Origin: Jeotgalibaca sp052266715
GTDB lineage: Bacteria; Bacillota; Bacilli; Lactobacillales; Aerococcaceae
DNA length: 64,000 bases
Strand: one strand, 5' to 3'
NCBI GenBank assembly: GCA_052266715.1
Contig: JBQPRB010000002.1
Notes under the pieces: generated by a model
The model's database searches: none
Seen by the model: only the letters and a program-made list of their open reading frames with translations
Told to the model about the DNA's origin: nothing
In this document: one piece after another, positions 26,186 to 34,765 of the stretch
Layout: each line of letters begins with the position of its first letter
How positions within the stretch are numbered: position 1 is the stretch's first letter
Program-made: the position numbers and the translations under genes

Positions 26186-26608
26186 GTGGAAGAAGTAAAC
26201 ATTCTTTTAGAAGAAAAAAATAAAGGCCTTGGTACGATTGAAATTGCACCTGAAGTACTGGAAATCATTTCTGGCATTACGGTAAATGAAATCGACGGTG
26301 TCTATGCGATGCAAGGTTCATTCAAGAGTGGGGTAAACGAATTATTAGGACGCTCCTCACACAATAAAGGCATTCATTTGAATAATACTGAAGATGGATT
26401 GTCCATTGATGTGTATTGCTACTTAAAATACGGGGTCTCCGTGCCAAAAGTAGCTCTTGAAATGCAAACAAAAATTAAAGAACAAATCTTATTCATGAGT
26501 GATTTAGACATTGCGATTGTCAACGTTCATGTAGTTGGTCTGGTTACGCCTAGAGAAGTTGAAAAACATCAAGCGGCCCTAGCCAAAGGATTGGAGGAGC
26601 AAGCGTGA
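26186..26608 (+). CDS. yqhY: Asp23/Gls24 family protein (YqhY type)
   Basis: 140 residues of the Asp23/DUF322 family; core motifs IEIAPEVLEII and a following glycine-rich VNEIDGVYAMQG. YqhY-type members lie between efp (or accBC) and nusB in Bacillus, as here, and affect fatty-acid metabolism in B. subtilis by an unknown mechanism. GTG 26186 is behind AGAGGGG; ATG 26162, three bases after efp, lacks a good ribosome site but would only add eight residues. Ends four bases inside nusB. Confidence 0.85.
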   Translation: MEEVNILLEEKNKGLGTIEIAPEVLEIISGITVNEIDGVYAMQGSFKSGVNELLGRSSHNKGIHLNNTEDGLSIDVYCYLKYGVSVPKVALEMQTKIKEQILFMSDLDIAIVNVHVVGLVTPREVEKHQAALAKGLEEQA

Positions 26609-27054
26609 GCTTTCCTTCATTAAATCGGCACCAAATTAGAGAAAAAGCATTACAGGCGATTTTCCAAATTCGATCAAACGCGGAATTAGACCGCGAAGAA
26701 GCAATTTCGATGGCACTTCTTAGCGATTCAGAAGAAGCAAGCGATGAATTTGTCATTCCAGAATATCCTTATTTAGATGAGTTGGTAAACGGTGTATTAG
26801 ACAATGAAGCAGCGATTAATGAGGCAATTCAGCCCTTTTTAAAGAAATGGACTATGAACCGCCTGGCAAAAGCTGATGTCATTATTTTACAGATTGCGAC
26901 CTATGAAATGGTTTTTTCCAAAAACACTGATGTTCCACAAACAGTTGCTTTGAACGAAGCGATAGAACTAGCTAAGCAGTATTGCGATGACAGTTCACGT
27001 AAATTCATAAATGCAGTTCTTTCAAATTTACTTAAAGAAATCCAAAACCCTTAA
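26605..27054 (+). CDS. nusB: Transcription antitermination factor NusB
   Basis: 149-residue all-helical RNA-binding protein that joins the rRNA antitermination complex. Shows the family pattern RHQIREKALQ at the start, and SSRKFINAVLSNL at the end. GTG start overlaps the yqhY stop (GTGA-type coupling). The terminator stem overlaps its stop codon. Confidence 0.93.
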   Translation: MSFPSLNRHQIREKALQAIFQIRSNAELDREEAISMALLSDSEEASDEFVIPEYPYLDELVNGVLDNEAAINEAIQPFLKKWTMNRLAKADVIILQIATYEMVFSKNTDVPQTVALNEAIELAKQYCDDSSRKFINAVLSNLLKEIQNP

Positions 27055-27080
27055 TGAGTAAAATCATTAGGGTTTTTCTT
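27045..27080 (+). terminator. Terminator after nusB
   Basis: AAACCCTTAATGA pairs with TCATTAGGGTTT and is followed by TTTCTTTT. The left arm includes the last codons and the stop codon of nusB. Confidence 0.85.
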
Positions 27081-27151
27081 TTGATTAAGGTGCTTTGGTA
27101 GTTCTCCCCATTATGATAGAATAAAGAAAAAACTCAGGATGTGGTAACTTT

Positions 27152-27997
27152 ATGGAAACAAAAATATTAGATGGCAAAAAATTAGCACAACAAATGCAAG
27201 CTGATATGAAAAATCGCGTGGACCGTTTACGGGAGCAGGGTAAAATTCCTGGGTTAACAGTTATTTTAGTTGGTGAAGATAAAGCCAGTCAAGTTTATGT
27301 AAGAAATAAGGAAAAGCAAGCTAATACAGTAGGTATAAAATCAGAAGTGATTCGCTTACCCGAATCAATAGGCGAGCAAGAATTGCTCGATCAAATAGAG
27401 TTATTAAATAGGGATGAGACTGTCCACGGAATATTGGTTCAATTACCACTTCCAAAACATATCGATGAGCAAAAAGTTCTACGCACCATTCATTATTCCA
27501 AAGATGTCGATGGTTTCCATCCGATGAATATGGGAAATTTTCTATTAGGTAATGACAGTACGTTGCCATGTACGCCTTATGGAATAATGAAGTTGCTGGA
27601 AGCTTATGATATCTCTATAGAAGGTAAAAATGCTTTAATCATAGGTAGGAGCAACATTGTTGGAAAACCAATGGCGTTGATGTTAATGCAGAAAAATGCG
27701 ACCATCACCATCGCCCATTCAAGAACTGAAAACCTGAAAGAATTGGCACAACAAGCGGATATCCTTGTAGCGGCTATTGGGCGAGGTCATATGATAACGG
27801 GAGAATTTATTAAACCAGGTGCCGTTGTCGTTGATGTGGGAATGAACCGAAGTGCTGAGGGTAAGCTTATTGGGGACGTAGATACAGACTCTGTCAAGGG
27901 TATTGCGAGTTTCGTAACACCCGTACCAGGGGGAGTTGGACCGATGACCATTACCATGTTATTGGACCAAACAATAAATAAAGTAGAAACAGACTGA
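27152..27997 (+). CDS. folD: Methylenetetrahydrofolate dehydrogenase/cyclohydrolase
   Basis: Bifunctional one-carbon enzyme interconverting 5,10-methylene-, methenyl- and 10-formyl-THF. 281 residues with the substrate motif GDEDKAS-like near residue 45 (YVRNKEK follows, with catalytic Lys), QLPLPKH, KDVDGFHP, the NADP-binding GRSNIVGKP and the C-terminal TPVPGGVGPMT. It heads a folD-xseA-xseB-ispA-tlyA-recN series with gaps under 20 bases, the same order as Bacillus apart from dxs and argR. Confidence 0.96.
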   Translation: METKILDGKKLAQQMQADMKNRVDRLREQGKIPGLTVILVGEDKASQVYVRNKEKQANTVGIKSEVIRLPESIGEQELLDQIELLNRDETVHGILVQLPLPKHIDEQKVLRTIHYSKDVDGFHPMNMGNFLLGNDSTLPCTPYGIMKLLEAYDISIEGKNALIIGRSNIVGKPMALMLMQKNATITIAHSRTENLKELAQQADILVAAIGRGHMITGEFIKPGAVVVDVGMNRSAEGKLIGDVDTDSVKGIASFVTPVPGGVGPMTITMLLDQTINKVETD

Positions 27998-28006
27998 GGT
28001 GGTTAA

Positions 28007-29350
28007 GTGAGCACCCAACAATATTTAACGGTAACAGCTCTAACAAAATACATAAAGCGTAAATTTGATGCTGATCCCTATCTAGAACGGGTTTTTTTAA
28101 CGGGTGAAGTTTCTAACTATAGAAAACGGCCGAATCACCAATATTTTAGTATCAAAGATGATAACTCTGTTATAGCAGCAGTCATGTATCGGGGAGAATT
28201 TAACCGACTCAAGTTCAAGCTTGAGGATGGCATGAAAGTTTTGGTCATCGGTCGGGTAAATGTTTATGAACCAAGCGGAAGCTACAATATAGTCGTTGAA
28301 CATATGGAGCCCGATGGCATCGGCGCCTTATATCAAGCTTATTCAGAATTAAAAGAGAGACTGTCCAAAGAAGGATTGTTCAGTCGCCCGAAAAAAACTT
28401 TACCAAAATATCCAAAAAAAATAGCAATAGTAACAAGCCAGAGTGGGGCAGTCATTAAAGATATCATGACTACGATTAAAAGACGTTATCCCATTGTCCA
28501 ATTAGTTCTTTATCCAACAGTTGTTCAAGGAAAAGACTCTGCCCAGAGCATTGTTACGAACTTAAAACGGATTAATGAAACGGAAGATTTTGATTTGGCA
28601 ATTATCGGACGTGGTGGGGGTTCCATTGAAGATTTATGGTCTTTTAATGAAGAAGCGGTCATCAGACAAATAGTTGCCATGAATATTCCAATTATTTCTT
28701 CAGTTGGCCATGAAACGGATACAACACTTTCTGACTTGGCGGCTGATGTACGAGCAGCGACACCGACAGCTGCAGCAGAATTATCCGTTCCCGTATTGGC
28801 AGAAGTGCTCTTATCTATTCAAAAAGAAGAACAGCGCCTCTATCAAGTGATGCGTAATAAAGTAGCCATCGGAAGTGAAAAATTAAATCGCCTCATGCAC
28901 TCCTATGTTTTCAGGCAACCAAAGCGTTTGTATGAAGGGCATTTGATGAGGGTAGATCAATTAACTTCCAATCTTCAAACAGTTGCCATGAAAATGATGG
29001 AACAGCAAACCCATAACCATCACCGTCTCGAACTGCAATTGAGAAATGTAAATCCACTCAATCAAGTTCGCATCTTAATAGAAACCTGGAAAAATGCGGA
29101 TGAGGATTTGCATGAAACGATGTTGCGTTATATGGATAAACAAAAACAAGAGCTTTCCCAAAAAATGGTTTCCCTTGATATGTTAAGCCCCCTAAAAATC
29201 ATGAACCGTGGATATGCATACATCCAGGATGAGAATGGTATTTTAAAATCCGTTGATGATGCAAAATTAAATCAAACTGTAGAGATCCACTTGCTCGACG
29301 GAAACTTGAAAGCTAAAATCATTGAAATCAAGGAGAATGAACATGACTGA
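28007..29350 (+). CDS. xseA: Exodeoxyribonuclease VII large subunit
   Basis: 447 residues. N-terminal OB domain (VFLTGEVSNYR), catalytic region with TSQSGAVIKDI, GRGGGSIEDLW and GHETD motifs, and a coiled-coil C-terminus ending in a small domain with RGYAYI. Forms the ssDNA-degrading ExoVII with xseB. GTG start behind GAGGTGG, 9 bases after folD. Confidence 0.95.
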   Translation: MSTQQYLTVTALTKYIKRKFDADPYLERVFLTGEVSNYRKRPNHQYFSIKDDNSVIAAVMYRGEFNRLKFKLEDGMKVLVIGRVNVYEPSGSYNIVVEHMEPDGIGALYQAYSELKERLSKEGLFSRPKKTLPKYPKKIAIVTSQSGAVIKDIMTTIKRRYPIVQLVLYPTVVQGKDSAQSIVTNLKRINETEDFDLAIIGRGGGSIEDLWSFNEEAVIRQIVAMNIPIISSVGHETDTTLSDLAADVRAATPTAAAELSVPVLAEVLLSIQKEEQRLYQVMRNKVAIGSEKLNRLMHSYVFRQPKRLYEGHLMRVDQLTSNLQTVAMKMMEQQTHNHHRLELQLRNVNPLNQVRILIETWKNADEDLHETMLRYMDKQKQELSQKMVSLDMLSPLKIMNRGYAYIQDENGILKSVDDAKLNQTVEIHLLDGNLKAKIIEIKENEHD

Positions 29351-29576
29351 TAAAGAATTAAATGGACTCACTTTTGAAGATGCCATGGCGAAATTGGAAG
29401 CCATTGTTACAAAGTTAGAATCTGGCGATGTACCGTTAGAAGATGCGTTATCAAATTTTCAAGAGGGAATGGTCTTAAGCAAATATTGTCAAGATACCCT
29501 AAATAATGCTGAACGGACATTGACTAAAATGATCTCTCCTGACGGGGATATCCAGGATTTAGAGACTTTGGAATAA
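29343..29576 (+). CDS. xseB: Exodeoxyribonuclease VII small subunit
   Basis: 77 residues with the typical helical hairpin LTFEDAMAKLEAIV and ALSNFQEGM. ATG 29343 overlaps the xseA stop (ATGACTGA) and follows AAGGAG, so translation is coupled and keeps subunit ratio; an upstream in-frame ATG at 29322 would place extra basic residues absent from the family. Confidence 0.93.
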   Translation: MTDKELNGLTFEDAMAKLEAIVTKLESGDVPLEDALSNFQEGMVLSKYCQDTLNNAERTLTKMISPDGDIQDLETLE

Positions 29577-29594
29577 TCAGAAATGGGTGAAATA

Positions 29595-30503
29595 ATGGAA
29601 AAGGAATTAAAAAAATATATGCTGGAATTTGAAGAGTATATGGAAGGAAATTTAAATCGCTATGCGAATGATTCTGATACTCTCAAATCGGCCATGACCT
29701 ATGCACTTTCTACAGGTGGAAAAAGGTTCCGCCCTATGTTGCTCTTGGCTGTTGTTCAATTCGGTAACGGGGATATGACTCAAGCTTTTCCGGTAGCAGC
29801 GGCATTAGAATGGATTCATACTTATTCATTAATTCATGATGATTTACCTGCGATGGATAATGACGACTATCGCAGAGGAAAGCTTACGACCCATAAAAAA
29901 TTTAATGAAGCGATAGCTATTTTAGCGGGTGATGCAATGCTGACTACCGCCTTCACGATGATTTTGGATCATGAAGAGTTGCCGCTCAATAAAAGGGTCC
30001 AACTTGCAAAAAATTTGGCGGTCGCAGCTGGTCCTAAAGGAATGGTATCTGGACAAATGGCGGATATCGAAGGCGAAAGCAAAGAGTTAACATTGGAAGA
30101 ATTACAAGCAATCCATCGTCAAAAAACGGGTGCCTTGATTGAATATGCGATTTCTGCCGGTAGCCTCATTGCGGATATACCGGTAAATGCATCCATCTCA
30201 CTTTTGAGTTATGCAAAACATTTAGGATTAGCCTATCAAATTCATAATGATTTAAAAGATGTTGTTTATGATTCTGACCAATCCGGAAAAAAAGCAGGCC
30301 AAGACGCTGAATTAGGGAAAAATACGTATCCTTCGTTATTAGGGTTGGAACCTGCCCTAAAACAATTGGAAGGCGAAATCGAGGCTGCAGAAAAAGAAAT
30401 TAATAATTTAGCGCGTTCGCTTGAATCTGGAACATACAATTTAGAAAGTTTGAATATATTACTCCAGATGATGGATTATGTCAGGATTGAAATGGGAGCA
30501 TAA
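29595..30503 (+). CDS. ispA: Polyprenyl (farnesyl) diphosphate synthase
   Basis: 302-residue trans-prenyltransferase. The first aspartate-rich motif DDLPAMDNDD (about residue 80) and the second NDLKDVVYD are present, as is GGKRFRP near the start. Provides FPP for undecaprenyl phosphate and quinones. Start chosen at ATG 29595 (GGGTGA upstream) over ATG 29583. dxs, which follows ispA in Bacillus, is absent as expected for mevalonate-pathway Lactobacillales. Confidence 0.93.
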   Translation: MEKELKKYMLEFEEYMEGNLNRYANDSDTLKSAMTYALSTGGKRFRPMLLLAVVQFGNGDMTQAFPVAAALEWIHTYSLIHDDLPAMDNDDYRRGKLTTHKKFNEAIAILAGDAMLTTAFTMILDHEELPLNKRVQLAKNLAVAAGPKGMVSGQMADIEGESKELTLEELQAIHRQKTGALIEYAISAGSLIADIPVNASISLLSYAKHLGLAYQIHNDLKDVVYDSDQSGKKAGQDAELGKNTYPSLLGLEPALKQLEGEIEAAEKEINNLARSLESGTYNLESLNILLQMMDYVRIEMGA

Positions 30504-30506
30504 AAG

Positions 30507-31346
30507 ATGGAAAAAGAACGGATTGATTTATTAGTAGTGCAACAAGGACTTACTGATTCACGCGAAAAAGCAAAGCGAATGATTATGGCAGGCCAAATTT
30601 ATGACCAAAACAATTTACGTTATGATAAACCCGGTGAAAAGGTACCAGTCATTACCCAACTGCACATAAAAGGGGAAACGTTAAAGTATGTGAGTCGTGG
30701 GGGATTGAAACTAGAAAAAGCACTTGATGTTTTTGATATCTCGCTAGAGGGAATCATCGTATTGGATATTGGCTCGTCTACAGGCGGTTTTACTGATGTA
30801 GCGCTACAAAATGGCGCTTCTCATTGTTATGCACTTGATGTAGGAACAAACCAACTCGATTGGAAAATCAGAAATGATGAACGTGTCACAACAATGGAAC
30901 AAACTAATTTCCGCTATAGTAAACTGGAAGATTTTAAAGAAGGGCAACCGGGCTTTGCCTGTATGGACGTATCTTTCATTTCATTAAAACTGATTCTTCC
31001 CGTCTTAAAGACAATTCTAAAACCTGGTGGTTCAGCCGTAGCTTTGATTAAACCGCAATTTGAAGCTGGAAAAGAAAAAGTCGGGAAAAAAGGGATTGTT
31101 TCTGATCCGAGCGTTCATAAACAAGTACTGGAAGAAATACTTGCATTTGCAAATTTGACAGGCTTTGATGTAGCTGGCCTGGATTTTTCTCCTATTACCG
31201 GAGGAACAGGGAATATAGAGTTCTTGGCTCATTTAGTAGCGACAGAAGATAGTGCTCTGGGGACGACCTCTGGAGAAGTTTCTATAGACGCTGTTATCGA
31301 GGATGCGCATGAGCAACTAAAAAATAAAACCATTCGGCTTCACTGA
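30507..31346 (+). CDS. tlyA: TlyA family rRNA methyltransferase
   Basis: 279 residues: an N-terminal S4 RNA-binding domain (about 3-60, VQQGLTDSREKAKRMIMAG) and an FtsJ-like domain with SAM motif DIGSSTGGFTD and catalytic-type Lys (RGGLKLEKA, with K-D-K-E pattern). Mycobacterial TlyA 2'-O-methylates 16S C1409 and 23S C1920; type I members methylate 23S only. It is 3 bases after ispA and 18 bases before recN. The argR/ahrC gene that normally separates tlyA and recN is missing. Confidence 0.9.
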   Translation: MEKERIDLLVVQQGLTDSREKAKRMIMAGQIYDQNNLRYDKPGEKVPVITQLHIKGETLKYVSRGGLKLEKALDVFDISLEGIIVLDIGSSTGGFTDVALQNGASHCYALDVGTNQLDWKIRNDERVTTMEQTNFRYSKLEDFKEGQPGFACMDVSFISLKLILPVLKTILKPGGSAVALIKPQFEAGKEKVGKKGIVSDPSVHKQVLEEILAFANLTGFDVAGLDFSPITGGTGNIEFLAHLVATEDSALGTTSGEVSIDAVIEDAHEQLKNKTIRLH

Positions 31347-31364
31347 TACGTAAGGAGAATTGAC

Positions 31365-33047
31365 ATGTTGCAAGAACTAGCAATAAAAAATTTCGCAATT
31401 ATCGATAACCTAACAATTAGTTTTGATGGTGGAATGACCGTACTTACAGGTGAGACGGGTGCCGGTAAATCCATTATTATTGATGCTGTTGGTTTATTGG
31501 CAGGTGGAAGAGCAAGTTCAGATTTAATACGTCATGGGGAGAATAAGACAGTTGTGCAAGGCTTATTTGAAATGCCCTCAACACCCATACTTGCTCGCTT
31601 GATGGAAGAATATGGTATAACCCCTGACCCCGACCAAGTCATTCTCCAACGAGAACTCAGCGTTAGCGGAAAAAATGTTACGCGTGTAAATGGGACCATT
31701 GTCACTGTTGCTGTTTTACGAGAAATTGCCGGTTATCTCATTGATATACATGGGCAAAATGAACATCAAGAATTAATGAATCCGCAGAAACATTTGTATT
31801 TACTGGATCAGTTTGGAGACGCATCACTTCAAAAGCTAGTGAATGATTATGACAATTTGTACAGGGAATTCCAGCAAATCCAAAGTGAACGTTCAAATTT
31901 AATGGTGGATGAACAACAAAATATTCAAAGAATCGATCTTTTGACCTTTCAGATAAATGAAATTGAACAAGCAAATTTACAAGATGATAATGAAGAAACA
32001 ACCTTGTTAGAAGAACGTACATTATTGGCGAATTACCAGAGAATTTTGCAGGGGTTGACTACTTTATATGCAGTCCTTCAAGGCGAAGAGGGTAATGCTA
32101 TCGATCAAGTGGGATTAGGTCTAGAAGCGATCCAACGGATAGAAACATTTGGACAAAGTTACCAAGAATTGGCTACCAGTGTATCTGAGGCCTATTTTCA
32201 ACTCCAGGATGTTGCGACCACGACCCGTAATGAAATCGATGAAATGAGTTATGACGAAGGTCGTCTTAATGAGATTGAACTGCGGCTGGAAACATTGAAG
32301 CAATTGCGACGTAAATATGGTGAATCAATTACTGAGATAAAATCATATTATGAATCCATACAAGTGGAACTGGACATGATCTCAAATAAGGAAAGTTATT
32401 TGGAAAAGTTACAGAAACGCTTTGATACTGCGTATACACAACTAGTTGAGACGGGTCAGTTATTAACTGAAAAGCGTCGAGAGATAGCCCGTAAATTAGA
32501 GTTGGAAGTCCAAAACCAGCTAAAAGCACTCTATATGGAAAAAGCAACTTTCCAAGTTGTGTTTGACTCCCAACAAAACATCCGACCGCATGGTCTCCAT
32601 GCCCTGGAATTCTATATTGCGCCTAATGTTGGTGAACCGCCAAAACCATTGGCAAAAATAGCCAGTGGGGGAGAAATGTCCCGTATGATGTTAGCCATGA
32701 AAACTATTTTCACGCAAACACAAGGTATTACCAGCATTATTTTCGATGAGGTGGATACAGGTGTCAGCGGAAGAGTTGCTCAAGCTATCGCTAATAAAAT
32801 CCATGCTGTATCCAAGCACTCGCAAGTTCTTTGTATTACACATTTAGCCCAAGTAGCAGCCATAAGTGACCACCACTTTTTCATTGAAAAAGAAGTCAGC
32901 AACGAACGGACATATACGCATGTTGAAAAAATTTCCGGCGAAAAACGAACGACTGAAATCGCCAGAATGTTAGCGGGGACCGAGATTACAGATTTGTCTA
33001 TTGCTCACGCTGAAGAATTGCTGGATTTAGCAAAGAAGGAAAAGTGA
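31365..33047 (+). CDS. recN: DNA repair protein RecN
   Basis: SMC-like ATPase that gathers DNA ends at double-strand breaks. 560 residues: Walker A GETGAGKSIIIDA (about 29-41), a coiled coil in the centre, C-terminal ABC signature SGGEMSRMMLA, Walker B IIFDEVDTGVSG and CITHLAQVA. Normal length and complete. ATG behind AAGGAGA. Confidence 0.95.
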   Translation: MLQELAIKNFAIIDNLTISFDGGMTVLTGETGAGKSIIIDAVGLLAGGRASSDLIRHGENKTVVQGLFEMPSTPILARLMEEYGITPDPDQVILQRELSVSGKNVTRVNGTIVTVAVLREIAGYLIDIHGQNEHQELMNPQKHLYLLDQFGDASLQKLVNDYDNLYREFQQIQSERSNLMVDEQQNIQRIDLLTFQINEIEQANLQDDNEETTLLEERTLLANYQRILQGLTTLYAVLQGEEGNAIDQVGLGLEAIQRIETFGQSYQELATSVSEAYFQLQDVATTTRNEIDEMSYDEGRLNEIELRLETLKQLRRKYGESITEIKSYYESIQVELDMISNKESYLEKLQKRFDTAYTQLVETGQLLTEKRREIARKLELEVQNQLKALYMEKATFQVVFDSQQNIRPHGLHALEFYIAPNVGEPPKPLAKIASGGEMSRMMLAMKTIFTQTQGITSIIFDEVDTGVSGRVAQAIANKIHAVSKHSQVLCITHLAQVAAISDHHFFIEKEVSNERTYTHVEKISGEKRTTEIARMLAGTEITDLSIAHAEELLDLAKKEK

Positions 33048-33060
33048 GGAGAGCGTGATT

Positions 33061-33798
33061 ATGCGGACACATATTTTGGGGCATCGCGGCAGTAAGGGAA
33101 CGGCACCTGAAAACACTTTGATTTCATTTAAACAAGCCTTGGAAACCGGATGTGACGGTATCGAGTTGGATGTTCATCTATCCAAAGATAAAGTTCCCGT
33201 TGTCATACATGATGAATCTGTTGATCGGACGACAAATGGGAAGGGCTTAGTCCAATCATTCACGGTCGAAGAATTGAAAAAATTGGATGCGGGACGCTGG
33301 TTCAAGAAAAAATTCGCGGATGAACAAATCCCCACGCTCGAAGAAGTATTACTTTTTTTGAAACATGAACATTTTGACGGAATATTGAATATAGAATTAA
33401 AGACTGATCAGATTGATTATCAAGACATAGAGCTTATTGTGTTAAATTTGGTAGAGACTATCCAGCCGACGTACAAGATTATCTATTCCAGTTTTAATTA
33501 TGATACATTAGAAAGGCTTTTAGCGATTAATCCCCAGGCAGAATTTGGCATTTTATTCGGTAAGCAAGGTTTGGAAGCCAAGCGCTTGTCAAATGGTATT
33601 CCTGTTCAATCCTGGCATGGTCGTTTTACGCTAATAAACCGGATGATTCGTTCCAATACCGATAATTTCCCCTTGCGTCTATGGACAGTTAATAGCCTTT
33701 TTGATTTGGGTTACTGCTTAAGTAAAAATGTGGATACGATTATTACCGATTATCCGGGTAGGGCAATGAAAGTGAGGAAACAAATTCAAGGTGAGTAA
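33061..33798 (+). CDS. Glycerophosphodiester phosphodiesterase
   Basis: 245-residue cytoplasmic GDPD/UgpQ-type enzyme hydrolysing glycerophosphodiesters to glycerol-3-phosphate. Motifs GHRGSKGTAPENT (about 8-20), ELDVHLSKD and VVIHDE carry the metal ligands and catalytic His; the C-terminal end has WTVNS and IITDYP. No signal peptide. GTG 33055 lies within the ribosome site zone; ATG 33061 is preferred. In line with recN and miaA, overlapping miaA by 8 bases. Confidence 0.9.
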   Translation: MRTHILGHRGSKGTAPENTLISFKQALETGCDGIELDVHLSKDKVPVVIHDESVDRTTNGKGLVQSFTVEELKKLDAGRWFKKKFADEQIPTLEEVLLFLKHEHFDGILNIELKTDQIDYQDIELIVLNLVETIQPTYKIIYSSFNYDTLERLLAINPQAEFGILFGKQGLEAKRLSNGIPVQSWHGRFTLINRMIRSNTDNFPLRLWTVNSLFDLGYCLSKNVDTIITDYPGRAMKVRKQIQGE

Positions 33799-34765
33799 TA
33801 AACCAAAAATTATTGTAATCATGGGACCAACTGCCGTTGGTAAGACAGCTCTTAGTATTTCACTGGCTAAAAAATTCAATGGTGAAATCGTTAATGGCGA
33901 TTCCTTGCAGGTATACCGCCAATTGGATATTGGTACGGCGAAAGTAACAAAAGAAGAAATGGCGGGTATTCCCCATCATTTAATAGATATCGTTGATGTC
34001 CACGAACCCTATAATGCGAGTGACTTTAAAAAAGCAGCTGAGCAAGCTATCCAGCTTATCTTGGAAAAAGGGAAGCTCCCGATTATTGTAGGCGGATCAG
34101 GGTTATATATACAGGGATTGTTAAATGACATGCATTTTGGAAATGCGGGTGAAGATTTAGTGTATCGTGGCATGCTGGAGGAATATTTAAAAGACGCTGG
34201 TGCTCAAGCATTATGGCAGAAATTAAACGAAGTTGACCCTACAGCAGCTGAAAATATCCATCCTAATAATTCAAGACGAGTTATCCGTGCGTTGGAAGCC
34301 ATCCACGTAAGTGGGGTTTTATTTTCTGAACAGGAAGATATTTCTCAGGAACCAAAATTTGAGGCGCTATTAATTGCTTTAAATTGTGAACGGGAAGTCT
34401 TGTATGACCGTATTAATAGACGCGTGGACATGATGGTTGAAGCTGGAGTGCTCGATGAGGCCCGTTTATTGCATGGATTGGCTGATAAAGAAATGAATCA
34501 AGCACATAAAGGAATCGGCTATAAAGAATGGTTCCCATATCTAGATGGCAGGATTGCTTTTGAAGAAGCAATAGCAAGTGTCAAACAAAATTCCCGTCGT
34601 TACGCCAAACGTCAGCTGACTTGGTTTCGCAATCGGATGAAAAACGTTCACTGGTTCGACGTGACCGATCAAAGCTATTTAAAAGAAGTACAGCAACTAA
34701 CTGAAGCATTTAGAAAGGAGGAAACACCATCGAAACAGCAAACGAAAGAGAAAAAGTTATTTTAG
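33791..34765 (+). CDS. miaA: tRNA dimethylallyltransferase
   Basis: Adds the dimethylallyl group to A37 of UNN-reading tRNAs. 324 residues: P-loop GPTAVGKTAL near residue 12, catalytic D in NGDSLQVYR, GSGLYIQ, and the C-terminal RRYAKRQLTWFR. GTG start overlapping the phosphodiesterase gene. In many bacteria hfq follows miaA; here hflX follows directly. Confidence 0.94.
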   Translation: MSNKPKIIVIMGPTAVGKTALSISLAKKFNGEIVNGDSLQVYRQLDIGTAKVTKEEMAGIPHHLIDIVDVHEPYNASDFKKAAEQAIQLILEKGKLPIIVGGSGLYIQGLLNDMHFGNAGEDLVYRGMLEEYLKDAGAQALWQKLNEVDPTAAENIHPNNSRRVIRALEAIHVSGVLFSEQEDISQEPKFEALLIALNCEREVLYDRINRRVDMMVEAGVLDEARLLHGLADKEMNQAHKGIGYKEWFPYLDGRIAFEEAIASVKQNSRRYAKRQLTWFRNRMKNVHWFDVTDQSYLKEVQQLTEAFRKEETPSKQQTKEKKLF

